Shown one piece after another: positions 8,661-17,126 of a stretch of 64,000 bases of DNA. Below the pieces are notes generated by a model. That model searched no databases, was not told the DNA's origin, and was given only the letters and a program-made list of their open reading frames with translations. Numbering within the stretch: position 1 is the first letter of the stretch; the number at the start of each line of letters is the position of its first letter. Where the stretch lies: assembly GCA_046328475.1 (NCBI GenBank), contig JAXLWN010000020.1:1-64000 (forward strand), given 5' to 3'. The DNA is from CADCWN01 sp046328475. Its GTDB lineage: Bacteria; Chloroflexota; Chloroflexia; Thermomicrobiales; CADCWN01. The translations under genes were made by a program, and so were the position numbers.

Positions 8661-8697
8661 GGAGGTGCCCCGATCCTTAACGGATCGGGGCACCTCC
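8661..8697. terminator. Perfect 16-bp inverted repeat between convergent genes
   Basis: Arms GGAGGTGCCCCGATCC and its exact complement around a 5-nt loop (TTAAC). It lies just past the end of the aldo/keto reductase gene (minus strand) and downstream of the DUF1989 gene, so it may terminate both. There is no T-tract; it could also be a mobile palindrome. Confidence 0.6.
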
Positions 8698-8710
8698 GTT
8701 GTGGAATGGG

Positions 8711-9715
8711 TTATTGCGGGACGGCGTCGACCTGGCCGGCGGCGGTTTGCATGATGGTGTCGAGCTCGGCGCGTTCGTCGGCGGTGAGGGTGATGTCGAG
8801 GGCTGCGACGTTGTCTTCGATCTCGCCGGGGTGGCGTGCGCCGGTGAGGGCGACGGAGACGAGGGGGTTGGCGAGGACCCAGGCGAGGGCGAGGCGCGGC
8901 AGGGAGATCCCCTTGCGCGCGGCGACGGCCTTGAGTTGCTCGACGATGGCGAGGTTCTGGCCGAAGTGGTCGGGGTGGAAGAGGGCCTGGCCGAAGAGGA
9001 CGCCGCGATGCCGCCAGTCGCTCTGCTCGAAGGTGGTCTGCGGGGTGAAGGTGCCGGTGAGGAGGCCGTGGGCGAGCGGGCCATAGGCCATGATGCCGAT
9101 GCCGAGTTCCTCGGCAGTGGGGAACATTTCGCGCTCCCAGCGGCGGTCGAAGAGGTTGTAGCCGACCTGGTTGGTGATGATCGGGGCGTGCTGGCGGGCT
9201 TCGCGCAGCTGGCTGGAGCTGAAGTTGGAGACGCCGATGTGGCGGACTTTGCCGGCGGCGACGAGGTCGTTGAGGGCGCGCATCGGCTCCTCGAACGGCA
9301 CCTTCACGTCGGGCCAGTGGATGAGGTAGAGGTCGATGTAGTCGGTCTGGAGGGCGCGCAGGCTGTCCTCGCAGTCCTGGATGACGAAGTCGTAGCGGCT
9401 GTCGCGGCCGACGGGTTGGCCGGTGCGGGTGGGGAGGCCGCCCTTGGTGACGACGAGGACATCCTTGCGGCGGGGGCCGAGGGCGCGGGCGAGGAGTTCT
9501 TCGGAGCGGCCCGCGCCGAAGGGCTGGTCGAGGTTCATGGTGAAGCCGTAGATGCGGGCGGTGTCGAAGAGGGTGACGCCGAGGTCGATGGCGCGGTGGA
9601 TGGCGTTGATGACTTCGGTGTCGTCGAAGGCGCCGTAGGTGCCGCCCATCTCCCAGCAGCCGAAACCGATGGCCGAGGTCATGAAGTCGGAGTTGCCCAT
9701 GCGGCGGGTTTGCAT
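8711..9715 (-). CDS. Aldo/keto reductase
   Basis: A 334-residue aldo/keto reductase, an NADPH-dependent cytoplasmic (alpha/beta)8 barrel enzyme. The catalytic tetrad is visible as Asp51 and Tyr56 (FDTARIYG), Lys91 (VVTKGG) and His133 (LIHWPD). HIGVSNFS, MAYGPLAHGLLTG and the late LTGARHPGEIEDN (cofactor loop) are typical. The open frame extends to 9769, but the first 18 codons come from the ACGAAGT repeat. AAGGAGG lies 7 nt before the ATG at 9715, which is therefore the start. Substrate unknown. Confidence 0.9.
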   Translation of the reverse strand: MQTRRMGNSDFMTSAIGFGCWEMGGTYGAFDDTEVINAIHRAIDLGVTLFDTARIYGFTMNLDQPFGAGRSEELLARALGPRRKDVLVVTKGGLPTRTGQPVGRDSRYDFVIQDCEDSLRALQTDYIDLYLIHWPDVKVPFEEPMRALNDLVAAGKVRHIGVSNFSSSQLREARQHAPIITNQVGYNLFDRRWEREMFPTAEELGIGIMAYGPLAHGLLTGTFTPQTTFEQSDWRHRGVLFGQALFHPDHFGQNLAIVEQLKAVAARKGISLPRLALAWVLANPLVSVALTGARHPGEIEDNVAALDITLTADERAELDTIMQTAAGQVDAVPQ

Positions 9716-9733
9716 CGGGGAGCCTCCTTGGGG

Positions 9734-9801
9734 ACGAAGTACGAAGTACGAACGACGAAGTACGAACAAGGAGTGCTGAGTGCTGAGTGCTGAGTGCTGA
9801 G
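9734..9801. repeat. ACGAAGT and GTGCTGA heptamer arrays
   Basis: Copies of ACGAAGT (about four, one interrupted) run into about four copies of GTGCTGA. The first unit is also the one found, inverted, inside the DHOD-like gene at 23663-23774. Confidence 0.75.
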
Positions 9802-9890
9802 TGGGTTGCCGGGCGGCATCTTACCTTATCTGGGGGAGGTGTGGGGGATTGACGGTGGGGCGAGGGGTGGGCTAGGGTGGGTGGGACGGC

Positions 9891-9947
9891 CCTCACCCCC
9901 GCCGCTGCGGCGGCGCCCCCTCTCCCAACCGTTGGGAGAGGGGTGGG
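9891..9947. repeat. Double-hairpin repeat, family C
   Basis: CCTCACCCCC, a GCCGCTGCGGCGGC hairpin, then CTCTCCCAACCGTTGGGAGAG. Other copies: 12215-12261, 15898-15943, 18125-18176, 18231-18283 and 24685-24734. Confidence 0.75.
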
Positions 9948-10005
9948 GAGCGATCCGACGATGTGTGGTTGATGTGGGAGTTGGTTCTGTGATGCGAGGT
10001 GGCGA

Positions 10006-10978
10006 ATGACGATTAATGGGCATTTCACGGAGTTTGCTGGGAAGCGGGTGGTGCTATGGGAACCGGGGGAGGCGTTGCCGGACCCGGGGAGGCGATTTGC
10101 CGGATCGCGGTGTCGTGGGACGAGTGGGAAGCAGCGAGGGCATCACCTGGGTCGGGAAGTTTGAGCGGTTTTTGGCTGACCCGACGAGTCGGGAGATGAC
10201 CGGCCTGATTGTCGGGGCGTGGGAATTGTCGAGATAGACAACTCGGGAGGGTCGAGAAGATTCAGCGGCAGATGGTGTCGGGGCGCAATTGCGGCGGCGA
10301 GGCGGGCGATTGCCGAGGCTGACGGCGCTCTTCTTCGGGGATATCATCGTGGAGGAGAGCGAGATTTCGTGGATTGAGCAGACGGATGTGTCGCCGTTGC
10401 TGGCGGCGTTTCCGCAGTTGGAGATCTTTGGGGTGCGCGGTGGGAATGGGCTGTCGTTCGGCCAGTTGCGGCATGATGTGCTGCAGACGCTGATTGTGGA
10501 GACGGGTGGGTTGTCGGGAGTCGGTGGTGCGCGCGGTTGCGGGGGCGGAATTGCCCGCGCATTGCGGCATCTCGCGAATTGTGGTTGGGGGCGAAGGACG
10601 AATACGGCGCGGATGCGACGCTCGACGATCTCGCGCCGATTTTGAGCGGGGAGCAATTCTTGAAGCTGGAGTATCTGGGGCTACGGGATAGCGAGATGAC
10701 GGATGCGATTGCGGCGGCGGTGGCGAGCATGCGCCGATTCTAGAGCGGATCGCGGTGCTCGATCTGTCGCTGGGGACGCTGGGGGATGAGGGGCGGCGGC
10801 GCTGGCGGCGAGTCCGGCGGTGGCGCGGCTGCGGAAGCTCGATATTCACCACCACTACTGCTCGGACGAAGCGGTCGCACAGTTGGAAGCGTTGGGGATC
10901 GAGTTAGACGCCAGCGACCCGCAGGAGGTTGATGAATTCGAGGGCGAGTACTATCGCTATGTCGCAGTCGGTGAGTAA
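10006..10978 (+). pseudogene. STM4015 family (leucine-rich-repeat-like) protein, frameshifted
   Basis: The plus-strand frames together spell an STM4015-like protein. The N-terminus is GHFTEFAGKRVVLWEPGEAL, then RIAVSWDEWE, VGKFERFLADPTSREMTGLI, LTALFFGDIIVEESEISWIE, DVSPLLAAFPQLEIFGVRGG, LWLGAKDEYGADATL and LEYLGLRDSEMTDAIAAAVA. It ends KLDIHHHYCSDEAVAQLEAL ... YYRYVAVGE. The spaced Leu pattern is that of LRR-type solenoids. At least four indels separate the pieces. The last 20 nt overlap the start of the STM4014 gene, the expected neighbour. The unusually clear motifs make sequence error as likely as decay. Molecular function of the family is not established. Confidence 0.7.
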
Positions 10979-12146
10979 GCGCGGGATTCCGCGCATTCCG
11001 TTTGTGATGATTGGGCACCCGACGAGCGACCGGGTGGTGCGGTTCCAGGCGGCGCTGGTGGGGGCGGGGCAGGAACCGGCGCGGGTGGTGGGGTATGCCG
11101 ACCTGATCGCGGGGCGGGTGGCGCTGCCGGAGGTGGTGCGGGCCGGGGCGGTGGTGCGGATCGATTCGCCGGACCGGGATTTCGCGGTGGAGCGGGAGAT
11201 TCTGGCGCTGGGGGCGGAAGTCGAGGATAGCGAGGGGGGTTATCAGCGGGCGTCGCGGGCGGAGATCGCGGCACTGGGGGATGAGGCGGGGGCGATCCGG
11301 TTTCCGCGCCAGTGGTATCTGGGGTATCGCGAGGTTTTGCGAAGGATTGCGCGGCAGTTGGATGAATGTGCGCCGCACCGGTTGATGAACCATCCCGATG
11401 AGATTGCGACCATGTTCGATAAGCGGGCGTGTCATGCGCTGCTGGCGGGGCATGGCGTGGCGGTGCCGCGTGCGCTGGGGCCGGTGGGGTCGTACGAAGA
11501 GTTGATCGCGCGGATGCGCGAGGCGCGGATGTCGCGCGTCTTCGTGAAGCTGGCGCATGGGTCGAGCGCGTCGGGGGTGGTGGCGTACCAGGTGGCGGGC
11601 GAGCGGCACCAGGCGATGACGACGGTGGAGATGGTGCGGTCGGCGGAAGGGGTGCGGCTGTTCAATAACCGGCGGGTGCGGGTCTATCGCGACCGCGCGG
11701 AGATCGCGGCGCTGATCGATGCGCTGTGCCTCCACCGGGTGCAGGTGGAGCAGTGGATTCCGAAGGCGGGGTTCGAGGGGCGGACGCTCGATCTGCGGGT
11801 GGTGGTGATCGGCGGGGCGGCGCGGCACGTGGTGGTGCGGCTGAGTCGGCACGCGATGACGAATTTGCACCTGTCGGGCGGGCGGACGCGCGGGAGGATG
11901 CCGCTGGAGGGGTTGGAGGGGCGACTGAGTCCGGCGGCGTGGGCGGCGGCGCGGGAGACGTGCGAGCGGGCGATGGGGTTGTTTCCGAGGAGTTTGTATG
12001 CGGGGATCGATCTGCTGATCGCGTCCGATTTTCGGCGGCACGCGATCGCGGAGGTGAATGCGTTCGGGGATTTGCTGTTCAATGTGTGGTATGAGGGAAG
12101 GGATGCGTTTGGGGAGGAGATCAGGTTGGTGATGAGTGATGAGTGA
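10959..12146 (+). CDS. STM4014 family protein (ATP-grasp-like)
   Basis: A ~395-residue protein resembling the Salmonella STM4014 family, which looks like an ATP-grasp fold. Seen: VVRIDSPDRDFAVEREIL near residue 65, MFDKRACHALLAGHGVAVPR, VFVKLAHGSSASGVVAY (the ATP-binding Lys and glycine loop), VEQWIPKAG, RTLDLRVVVIGG and the metal-site-like GIDLLIASDFRRHAIAEVNAFGD near the end. The ATG at 10959 overlaps the end of the STM4015 gene, indicating translational coupling; upstream starts are possible in the same frame. In other genomes the pair sits with STM4011-4013 (radical SAM proteins and a hydrolase), which are absent here. The last codons (MSDE) come from a TGATGAG array. Confidence 0.8.
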   Translation: MSQSVSKRGIPRIPFVMIGHPTSDRVVRFQAALVGAGQEPARVVGYADLIAGRVALPEVVRAGAVVRIDSPDRDFAVEREILALGAEVEDSEGGYQRASRAEIAALGDEAGAIRFPRQWYLGYREVLRRIARQLDECAPHRLMNHPDEIATMFDKRACHALLAGHGVAVPRALGPVGSYEELIARMREARMSRVFVKLAHGSSASGVVAYQVAGERHQAMTTVEMVRSAEGVRLFNNRRVRVYRDRAEIAALIDALCLHRVQVEQWIPKAGFEGRTLDLRVVVIGGAARHVVVRLSRHAMTNLHLSGGRTRGRMPLEGLEGRLSPAAWAAARETCERAMGLFPRSLYAGIDLLIASDFRRHAIAEVNAFGDLLFNVWYEGRDAFGEEIRLVMSDE

Positions 12147-12202
12147 TGAGTGATGAGTGATGAGTGAGTAACGAGTAACGAGTAACGAGTAACGAGTAAC
12201 GA
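12127..12202. repeat. GTGATGA and TAACGAG heptamer arrays
   Basis: About five copies of GTGATGA directly followed by about five copies of TAACGAG, the longest array pair in the window. The STM4014 gene stops inside the first array. A family C element follows at 12215-12261. Confidence 0.8.
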
Positions 12203-12214
12203 GGAGAGATACGG

Positions 12215-12261
12215 CTCACCCCGCCGCTGCGGCGGCACCCCTCTCCTAGCAGGAGAGGGGG
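12215..12261. repeat. Double-hairpin repeat, family C
   Basis: CTCACCCCGCCGCTGCGGCG followed by the CTCTCCTAGCAGGAGAG hairpin. It is placed between the convergent STM4014 gene and the small hypothetical gene. Confidence 0.7.
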
Positions 12262-12285
12262 AAGCGGCAACAGCTTCTGCTTATT

Positions 12286-12567
12286 TCAGGAGTGCTGGGT
12301 TTGGGCGCGGCGGATGGCGGCGATGTAGGCGTCGGTCCAGCGTTCGACGTCGCGCCAGAGCATTTCGAGTTTGACTTCGGGTTCGTCCAGGGCTACGGCG
12401 CGTTGCGAGGTTAGGTAGGCTTCTGCTGCCCGGCGACCGAGTTCTTCGATCGTGGGTTCGGGTTGCGGTTCGAGGGTGGCCCTTTGCTGTTGTCGGGCGC
12501 GTCGGCGCGAGGCGAGTTCGTCGTGTTCCATTTGCTGCGTCTCATCTCCATACAGAAGCAAGTCCAC
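12286..12567 (-). CDS. Small hypothetical protein
   Basis: Up to 93 residues, very charged and Gln/Arg-rich (RRRARQQQRATLEPQPEP), then a helical half with Leu, Ala and Trp (EMLWRDVERWTDAYIAAIRR). No family recognised. The longest frame begins with GTG at 12567; an ATG at 12531 is also possible, with GGAG about 14 nt upstream, so the start is uncertain. The regular Trp/Leu spacing in the second half suggests a real short helical protein. Confidence 0.45.
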   Translation of the reverse strand: MDLLLYGDETQQMEHDELASRRRARQQQRATLEPQPEPTIEELGRRAAEAYLTSQRAVALDEPEVKLEMLWRDVERWTDAYIAAIRRAQTQHS

Positions 12568-12643
12568 CGGCGCGAAAAGTCGATATCGAGTGCGCGCTGC
12601 ATGAGATATTGCGGATAAGTTTAGCGGATTGCGCCTGAAGGCG

Positions 12644-12674
12644 AAGCGGGCCGGGGAAGTCTCCCGGCCCGCTT
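12644..12674 (-). terminator. Hairpin downstream of the M55 peptidase gene
   Basis: Perfect 12-bp arms (AAGCGGGCCGGG / CCCGGCCCGCTT) with a 7-nt loop, 13 nt past the stop at 12688. Confidence 0.6.
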
Positions 12675-12687
12675 GCTTTGCCGTTGC

Positions 12688-13538
12688 CTAAGTTAGAGAG
12701 GAAGTTGGCGGTTCGTAGAGGGAGGCGCGGAGGGCGGTCCAGAGGTTGCCGTATTGCTCCCAGGGGTGGCGCCGAGGACGCGGATGGTCATGGGGGTGAG
12801 GCGTTCGACGCCGGGGGTGCGGGCGGCGCGGTCGCACTGGACCATGGTGACGAAGTCGACTTCGAGGTTGTAGGGGGCGTCGGGGGTGTAGGGTCGCCAG
12901 CTGGCGCGGTTGCTGAGGGCACGCTCGGCGACGGCGGTGATTTCGGGGTGGGTGGCGGCGGGCGGGCGGCAGAGGGCGGCGTTGCGGCCGACGGCGTCCT
13001 TGACGGCGACGGTGGCGAGGTCGTCGCCGAGGAAGGCTTTGGCTTCGGCGCAGGTGGTGCTGTCGCCGGTGAGCATGATCACGGGGATGCCGAGGGAGCC
13101 GAGGACGGCGGCGTTGAGGCCAGTCTCGCCATGAGGTCGGCCGTTGACGCGGAGTTCGGAGACGGCGGCACCGGCGATGGTGTGCGGGGCGATGGCTTTG
13201 TAGGTGCGGGCCATGGCGTGGTAGCCGACGAAGACGGCGGCGTCGAAGGGCTGCTGGTCGGCGGTTTCGAGCTGGCAGTAGTCGCGGCCATCGGCGGTGC
13301 CGGTGACGAGCTGGGCGGCGGGGTGGAGGTCTTCGATCATCAAGTTGCGCATCGGGCCGTGGCCGTCGGCGACGACGATGGTGGTCGCGCCCGCTTTGAC
13401 GAGGCCCTCGATGGCGGCGTTGGCGTCGCCCATCATCAGGCGGCGGCCCCGGTTGTACTCGTGTTCGCCCGGCATCATCATGTCGCGGTGGACGACGCCG
13501 GTGATGCCTTCGATATCGACGGAGACGTAGACGCGCAT
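12688..13538 (-). CDS. M55 family metallopeptidase (DppA-like), C-terminal frameshift
   Basis: A ~282-residue protein of the M55 (D-aminopeptidase DppA) family, a zinc-dependent, usually decameric cytoplasmic peptidase for D-amino-acid peptides. All expected ligands are visible: Asp8 and Glu10 (VSVDIEG), His60 (ADGHGP), His107 (GYHAM) and Glu138 (HGETGLNAA); His119 (APHT) fits the catalytic His. AAGGAGG lies just upstream of the ATG at 13538. The frame changes after MTIRVLGAT (near 12764): the starting frame runs to 12693 with a nonsense tail, whereas the neighbouring frame gives PWEQYGNLWTALRASLYEPP and stops at 12688, before a terminator-like hairpin. A one-base deletion explains it. Confidence 0.85.
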
Positions 13539-13554
13539 TGGGGCCTCCTTGGGG

Positions 13555-13680
13555 GTTCAACGTTCAAGGTTCAAAGTTCAAGGTTCGAGGGTACGGTTTG
13601 AAGGTTTGAAGGTTCGAAGGTTGGGTGGTTGCGATCGCCCGAACTCTTGAACATTTCAACCTTCCAACCTTCGAACCGTG
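13555..13680. repeat. GTTCAAAG / GGTTTGAA repeat array with inverted arm
   Basis: Degenerate 8-bp units (GGTTCAAA, GGTTTGAA, GGTTCGAA) run for about 70 bp. The stretch GGTTCGAAGGTTGG is matched by a perfect inverted copy CCAACCTTCGAACC near 13665-13678. The same units occur at 20058-20116. Confidence 0.7.
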
Positions 13681-13683
13681 TCC

Positions 13684-14439
13684 CTACCGAGCGAGATAGC
13701 CGCCATCGACGGCGTAGTAGGCACCGGTGACGAAGGAGGCGCGGTCGGAGAGGAGCCAGAGGATGAGTTCGGCGACTTCTTCGGGGTTGCCGAGGCGGCC
13801 GATGGGATGCAGGGCGACGATGTGGGGGAGGCGTTCGGTGTCGGCTTGCAGTCCGGCGATGAGGGGGGTGCTGATGAAGCCGGGGCCGACGGCGTTGACG
13901 CGGATGCCAGCGGCGGCGTATTCGGTGGCGGCGGTGCGGGTGAGGCCGACGACGCCGTGCTTGGCGGCGGTGTAGGCGGGGGAGCCGGGGAGGGCGACCT
14001 GGCCGAGGACGGAGGCGATGTTGACGATCGCGCCGCCGCCCACCGCGAGCATGGCGGGGATTTCGTGGCGCAGGCAGTAGAAGACGCCGGAGAGGTTGAT
14101 GCCGATCACGCGATCCCAGCCGTCGAGCGGGTAGTCGCCGGTCATGCCGCGCGGGCCGCCGATGCCGGCGTTGTTGCAGGCGAGGTGGAGCGCGCCGTGG
14201 CGGGCGACGGCTTCGCGGACGAGGGCGGCGCAGTCGTCGGGGTTGCTGACGTCGGTGCGGATGAAGCTGGCGGTGCCACCGGTGGCGACGATCAGGTTAA
14301 CGGTCTCCTGGCCGGACTCTTCGGCGATGTCGGAGACGACGACGGTGGCTCCTTCGCGCGCGAGGAGGGTGGCGGTGGCCCGGCCGATGCCGGACCCGGC
14401 CCCGGTGACGAGGGCGACTTTGTTGGCGAGTTCGGGCAT
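13684..14439 (-). CDS. SDR family oxidoreductase
   Basis: A 251-residue classical short-chain dehydrogenase. Cofactor motif TGAGSGIG at residues 12-19, NNAG at 89-92, catalytic Ser143, Tyr156 and Lys160 (YTAAK), then the family's PG motif (VGPGFISTPL) and the C-terminal FVTGAYYAVDGGY. This tail is that of 3-oxoacyl-reductase/glucose-dehydrogenase-like enzymes; the real substrate is not evident. AAGGAGG lies 6 nt upstream of the ATG at 14439; the longer open frame to 14631 only reads through repeats. Confidence 0.9.
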   Translation of the reverse strand: MPELANKVALVTGAGSGIGRATATLLAREGATVVVSDIAEESGQETVNLIVATGGTASFIRTDVSNPDDCAALVREAVARHGALHLACNNAGIGGPRGMTGDYPLDGWDRVIGINLSGVFYCLRHEIPAMLAVGGGAIVNIASVLGQVALPGSPAYTAAKHGVVGLTRTAATEYAAAGIRVNAVGPGFISTPLIAGLQADTERLPHIVALHPIGRLGNPEEVAELILWLLSDRASFVTGAYYAVDGGYLAR

Positions 14440-14504
14440 GCGGTCCTCCTTGGGTGAGGGGTGATGTTGATGAGGGAGTTTACCGCAGGCTGGGAAGGGA
14501 CGGA

Positions 14505-14632
14505 TTTGACCGCCAAGACGCCAAGGACGCCAAGAGGGGAGACGATTTAACCGCAGAGGACGCGGAGGACGCAGAGAACGCGGCGGAGACGGGGACGGGA
14601 AGGGCCGATATAACCAGAGCACAGAGAGCACG
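14505..14632. repeat. Family B tandem repeats (GACGCCAAG, GACGCAGAG)
   Basis: Three copies of a 9-bp unit GACGCCAAG, then several copies of GACGCAGAG variants after TTTAACCGCAGAG, ending in CACAGAGAGCACGGAG. The 333-bp gap 14440-14772 holds only this and the family A pair. Confidence 0.7.
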
Positions 14633-14658
14633 GAGACGAGGGGAAGTGGGAAAAGGAG

Positions 14659-14745
14659 ACGGATTCTTCGCTGCGCTCAGAATGACAGAGGTGGGGCACA
14701 GCCCTCGGGTGTAGCATCCTGAGCGCTAGCGAAGGATCCGCTCCC
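14659..14745. repeat. REP-like palindromic pair (family A)
   Basis: Forward copy GATTCTTCGCTGCGCTCAGA (from 14662) and inverted copy ATCCTGAGCGCTAGCGAAGG ending near 14738, with ~30 nt between. Confidence 0.65.
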
Positions 14746-14772
14746 TCCCCCTCACCATGCTCCCTTCTGCCT

Positions 14773-15258
14773 TCAGCCCGCGTCCCGCGCTTGCCAAGCG
14801 GCCCAGTTGAGTACGCCGAGGTCGGGGCGGGGCGCGGCGGGGAGCATGGCGAGGTATTCGAGGGAGTGGCCGTCGGGATCGGTGAAGAAGACGGCGGCGG
14901 CGGGCATCCAGCAGTGGACCATCGGCTCGTCGCTCGGCTCGCCGCCGAAGCCGCGCGGTGTGATGCCCGCCGCCCGCAGTTTGGCCGGGGCGGCGAGTAA
15001 CTCGTCGAGCGACACCGTCAGTGCCAGGTGCAGGTGCATCCGCAGGACGGTCCCGGCTTTCCAGAGGCCGAGCATCCCCTTCCCAGGACCGCCGAGCCAG
15101 AAGAAGGCCACCCCGCGCTCAGGCTGGGTATACGCCAGGGGCAAGCCCAGCAGATCGCGGTAGAAGGCGATCGAGCGGTCGAGGTCGCCGACGGTCAGGT
15201 GGGTTTCGAAGAGGCCGTCGATTCGCACGGGCGCGGAGGACACGGCAGCAGCGCTCAT
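14773..15258 (-). CDS. VOC (glyoxalase-like) family protein
   Basis: A 161-residue vicinal oxygen chelate domain protein with the two beta-alpha-beta-beta-beta modules of the fold. ETHLTVGDLDRSIAFYRDLL opens the first module; MHLHLAL carries the second-module His, and FFTDPDGHSLEYLA ends with the metal-ligand Glu. Members are metal-dependent dioxygenases, isomerases, lyases or resistance proteins; the reaction here is unknown. GGAGGGATG lies 4-5 nt before the ATG at 15258. A second VOC gene follows ~150 nt downstream in the same minus-strand direction as its neighbours, but with low similarity. Confidence 0.85.
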   Translation of the reverse strand: MSAAAVSSAPVRIDGLFETHLTVGDLDRSIAFYRDLLGLPLAYTQPERGVAFFWLGGPGKGMLGLWKAGTVLRMHLHLALTVSLDELLAAPAKLRAAGITPRGFGGEPSDEPMVHCWMPAAAVFFTDPDGHSLEYLAMLPAAPRPDLGVLNWAAWQARDAG

Positions 15259-15410
15259 TGGTCATCCCTCCATCGCGCAAAACGCAAGATTCAGAGCAGG
15301 ATCGGGGGCGCAGCAGGCCCGCGATCTGCCCAATTCTACTCAGATTGATATGGGCGGGGCGCAAACCGACGTTATGTCGTCCTACGATCCGTCGTTAGCC
15401 TCTTCGCTCT

Positions 15411-15815
15411 TCACTCAGCAGCGGTGAGGGGATAGCGAGTGGTGAGGGGTTGGATGAGTTCGATCTCGTTGCCGTCGGGGTCGCGGAAGAAGGCGATGCG
15501 GACGGTGGGGGTGTCGGGGGGATAGTTTTCCGGGGGGAGGTGGAAGGGGACGCCGCGCGCGGCGAGGGTGGCGTGCGCGGCGTCGAGGTCGGCGACTTCG
15601 AGGGCGAGGTGGGACCAGCCGGTGGGGTCGTGGGGACGAGGGGTCGTGCCTTCTTCGAGGAGTTCGATGGCGGTGGTGCCCGCGCCGAGGAAGATGATGC
15701 GCTCGCCGGGGAAGCCACCGAGGATGGGGAGGCCGAGGGTCTGGGTGTAGAAGTCGCGCAGGCGGTCGAAGTTGCGGGTGGCAAGGGCGAGGTGGTGGGT
15801 GCCGGTGATGTGCAT
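15411..15815 (-). CDS. VOC (glyoxalase-like) family protein
   Basis: A 134-residue single-domain VOC protein. It starts HHLALATRNFDRLRDFYTQT, has the mid-protein SHLALEVADLDAAHATL, and ends FFRDPDGNEIELIQPL, in which the His and Glu metal ligands of the fold are kept. It resembles the glyoxalase/bleomycin-resistance-type group and may bind a metal in the cytoplasm; the substrate is not predictable. The ATG at 15815 is preceded by a short GGAG about 11 nt upstream. Upstream lies the heptamer array at 15830-15889. Confidence 0.85.
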   Translation of the reverse strand: MHITGTHHLALATRNFDRLRDFYTQTLGLPILGGFPGERIIFLGAGTTAIELLEEGTTPRPHDPTGWSHLALEVADLDAAHATLAARGVPFHLPPENYPPDTPTVRIAFFRDPDGNEIELIQPLTTRYPLTAAE

Positions 15816-15829
15816 GGTTGCTGCGCTCC

Positions 15830-15889
15830 TGAGTCGTGAGTCGTGAGTCGTGAGTCGTGAGAGGAGTAACGAGTAACGAGTAACGAGGG
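15830..15889. repeat. GTCGTGA and TAACGAG heptamer arrays
   Basis: About four GTCGTGA units, a short linker, then about three TAACGAG units: the same composite as at 4532-4595. A family C element follows at 15898-15943. Confidence 0.75.
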
Positions 15890-15897
15890 GAGATGGA

Positions 15898-15943
15898 CCT
15901 CACCCCCGCCGCTGCGGCACCCCTCTCCCGCGAGGAGAGGGGG
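15898..15943. repeat. Double-hairpin repeat, family C
   Basis: CCTCACCCCCGCCGCTGCGG, then the CTCTCCCGCGAGGAGAG hairpin. It sits downstream of the QueA-like gene stop. Confidence 0.7.
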
Positions 15944-15985
15944 ACGAGGCTGACCGATGGATGAGGGGATGGCAAGGTGGGGTGA

Positions 15986-17097
15986 TCAGGCGAGGAGGTG
16001 GAGGTCGCCGAATTCGTGCCAGAGGTAGCGTTCGGTGAGGGCGGCGGCGTAGGTTTTCTGGAGGTGGGGGCGTCCGGCGAGGGCTTCGAGCATGGCGAGG
16101 TGGGTGGCTTCGGGTTCGTGGAAGCCGGTGAGGAGGGCGTCCACGGCGCGGATGCCGCGCGCGGGGGTGATGATGGTGGTGGTCCAGCCTTCCCGGGGTG
16201 GCTGGTGCCGCCCTGGTCGGTAACGGTCTCCAGGGCGCGGACGACGGTGGTGCCGACGGCGATGACGCGGCTGTCGCGCGCGTGGGCGGCGTTGACGGCG
16301 GCGGCGGTCTCGGCGGGAACGCGGAAGAACTCTTCGTAGGGCGGCTCGTGGGCCTCGAGGCTGGCGACGCCGGTGTGAAGGATGAGCGGGGCGATCTGGA
16401 TGCCGCGCGCGACGAGGCGGGTGAGGAGTTCGGGGGTGAAGGCGCGGCCGGCGGAGGGCATTTCGGCGCTGCCGGGTTCGGTGGCGTAGCAGGTCTGGTA
16501 GTAGGCGAGGGGCCAGGCGGCGTTGACGTAGCGGTAGCGGATGGGGAAGCCGTGACGGTCAAGATAGGGGTGCAGGGGTTCGGGGAGGGCGAGGGTGGCG
16601 AGCCAGAGGCGGACGCTGGCGCCCGGGAGACCGCGCTGGTCGGGGCGGTAGGGGGTGAGGAGGGTGAGAGTGCCGCGGTGGGGGCGGCGCAGGATTACGC
16701 GGGGGATGCCGTTGCCGAGGGGGTCGCTGCCGTGCGGGCCGGGGGCGCGGAGTTCGACGGCCCAGAGGTCGCCGGGGAGACGGGTGGAGAGGTGGACTTC
16801 GGCGATCGTGCCGTCCGGGCGCGCGGCGAGCAGGGCGGCGTTGAGGGTGCCGCTGGTGTTGATGACGAGGAGGTCGCCGGGGCGGAGGTGGTCGGGGAGG
16901 TCGCGGAAGCGGGCGTGGGCGATGGCGTCGTCGGCGCGGTGCGAGACGAGCAGGCGGACTTCGTCGCGGGCGAGGCCGCGCGCTTCGGGGGGCTCGTGGG
17001 CTTCGAGGTCGGGCGGGAGGGCGAAGTCGAGGGGGGCGAGCGTGAGATGGGGGTGTTTGGTTGATTCGGGGATGCGGTGTTCGAGGGTAGTGGTCAT
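15986..17097 (-). CDS. QueA-like S-adenosylmethionine:tRNA ribosyltransferase-isomerase, frameshifted
   Basis: A ~370-residue protein of the QueA family (S-adenosylmethionine:tRNA ribosyltransferase-isomerase, queuosine pathway). Supporting stretches: PPEARGLARDEVRLLVSHR, FRDLPDHLRPGDLLVINTSG, PYLDRHGFPIRYRYV, YYQTCYATEPGSAEMPSAGR, FTPELLTRLVARGIQIAPLI and LHTGVASLEAHEPP. The canonical NDTRV motif reads NTSGT, as in a divergent QueA-like paralogue group, so the standard reaction is not assured. The frame breaks near 16188 after HPGKAG; the next frame continues WTTTIITPARGIRAVDALLT ... LTERYLWHEFGDLHLLA and stops at 15986. One base is missing or extra. The ATG at 17097 (MTTTLEHR) has AAGGAA upstream. 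Confidence 0.8.
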
Positions 17098-17126
17098 GGT
17101 GGGTGTTCCTTGTCTTGAAGCACGGT

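Noticed and set aside
9716..9769. N-terminal extension of the aldo/keto reductase
   Set aside because: Encoded by the ACGAAGT array; AAGGAGG marks the ATG at 9715.
8508..10028. Long Arg/Pro/His-rich minus-strand frame over the aldo/keto reductase
   Set aside because: A shadow frame of the reductase; it reads repeats and has no domain.
12678..13601. Long Gly/Val/Asp-rich plus-strand frames opposite the M55, SDR, QueA-like and DUF885 genes
   Set aside because: Low-complexity composition without start signals; the minus-strand genes carry clear catalytic motifs.
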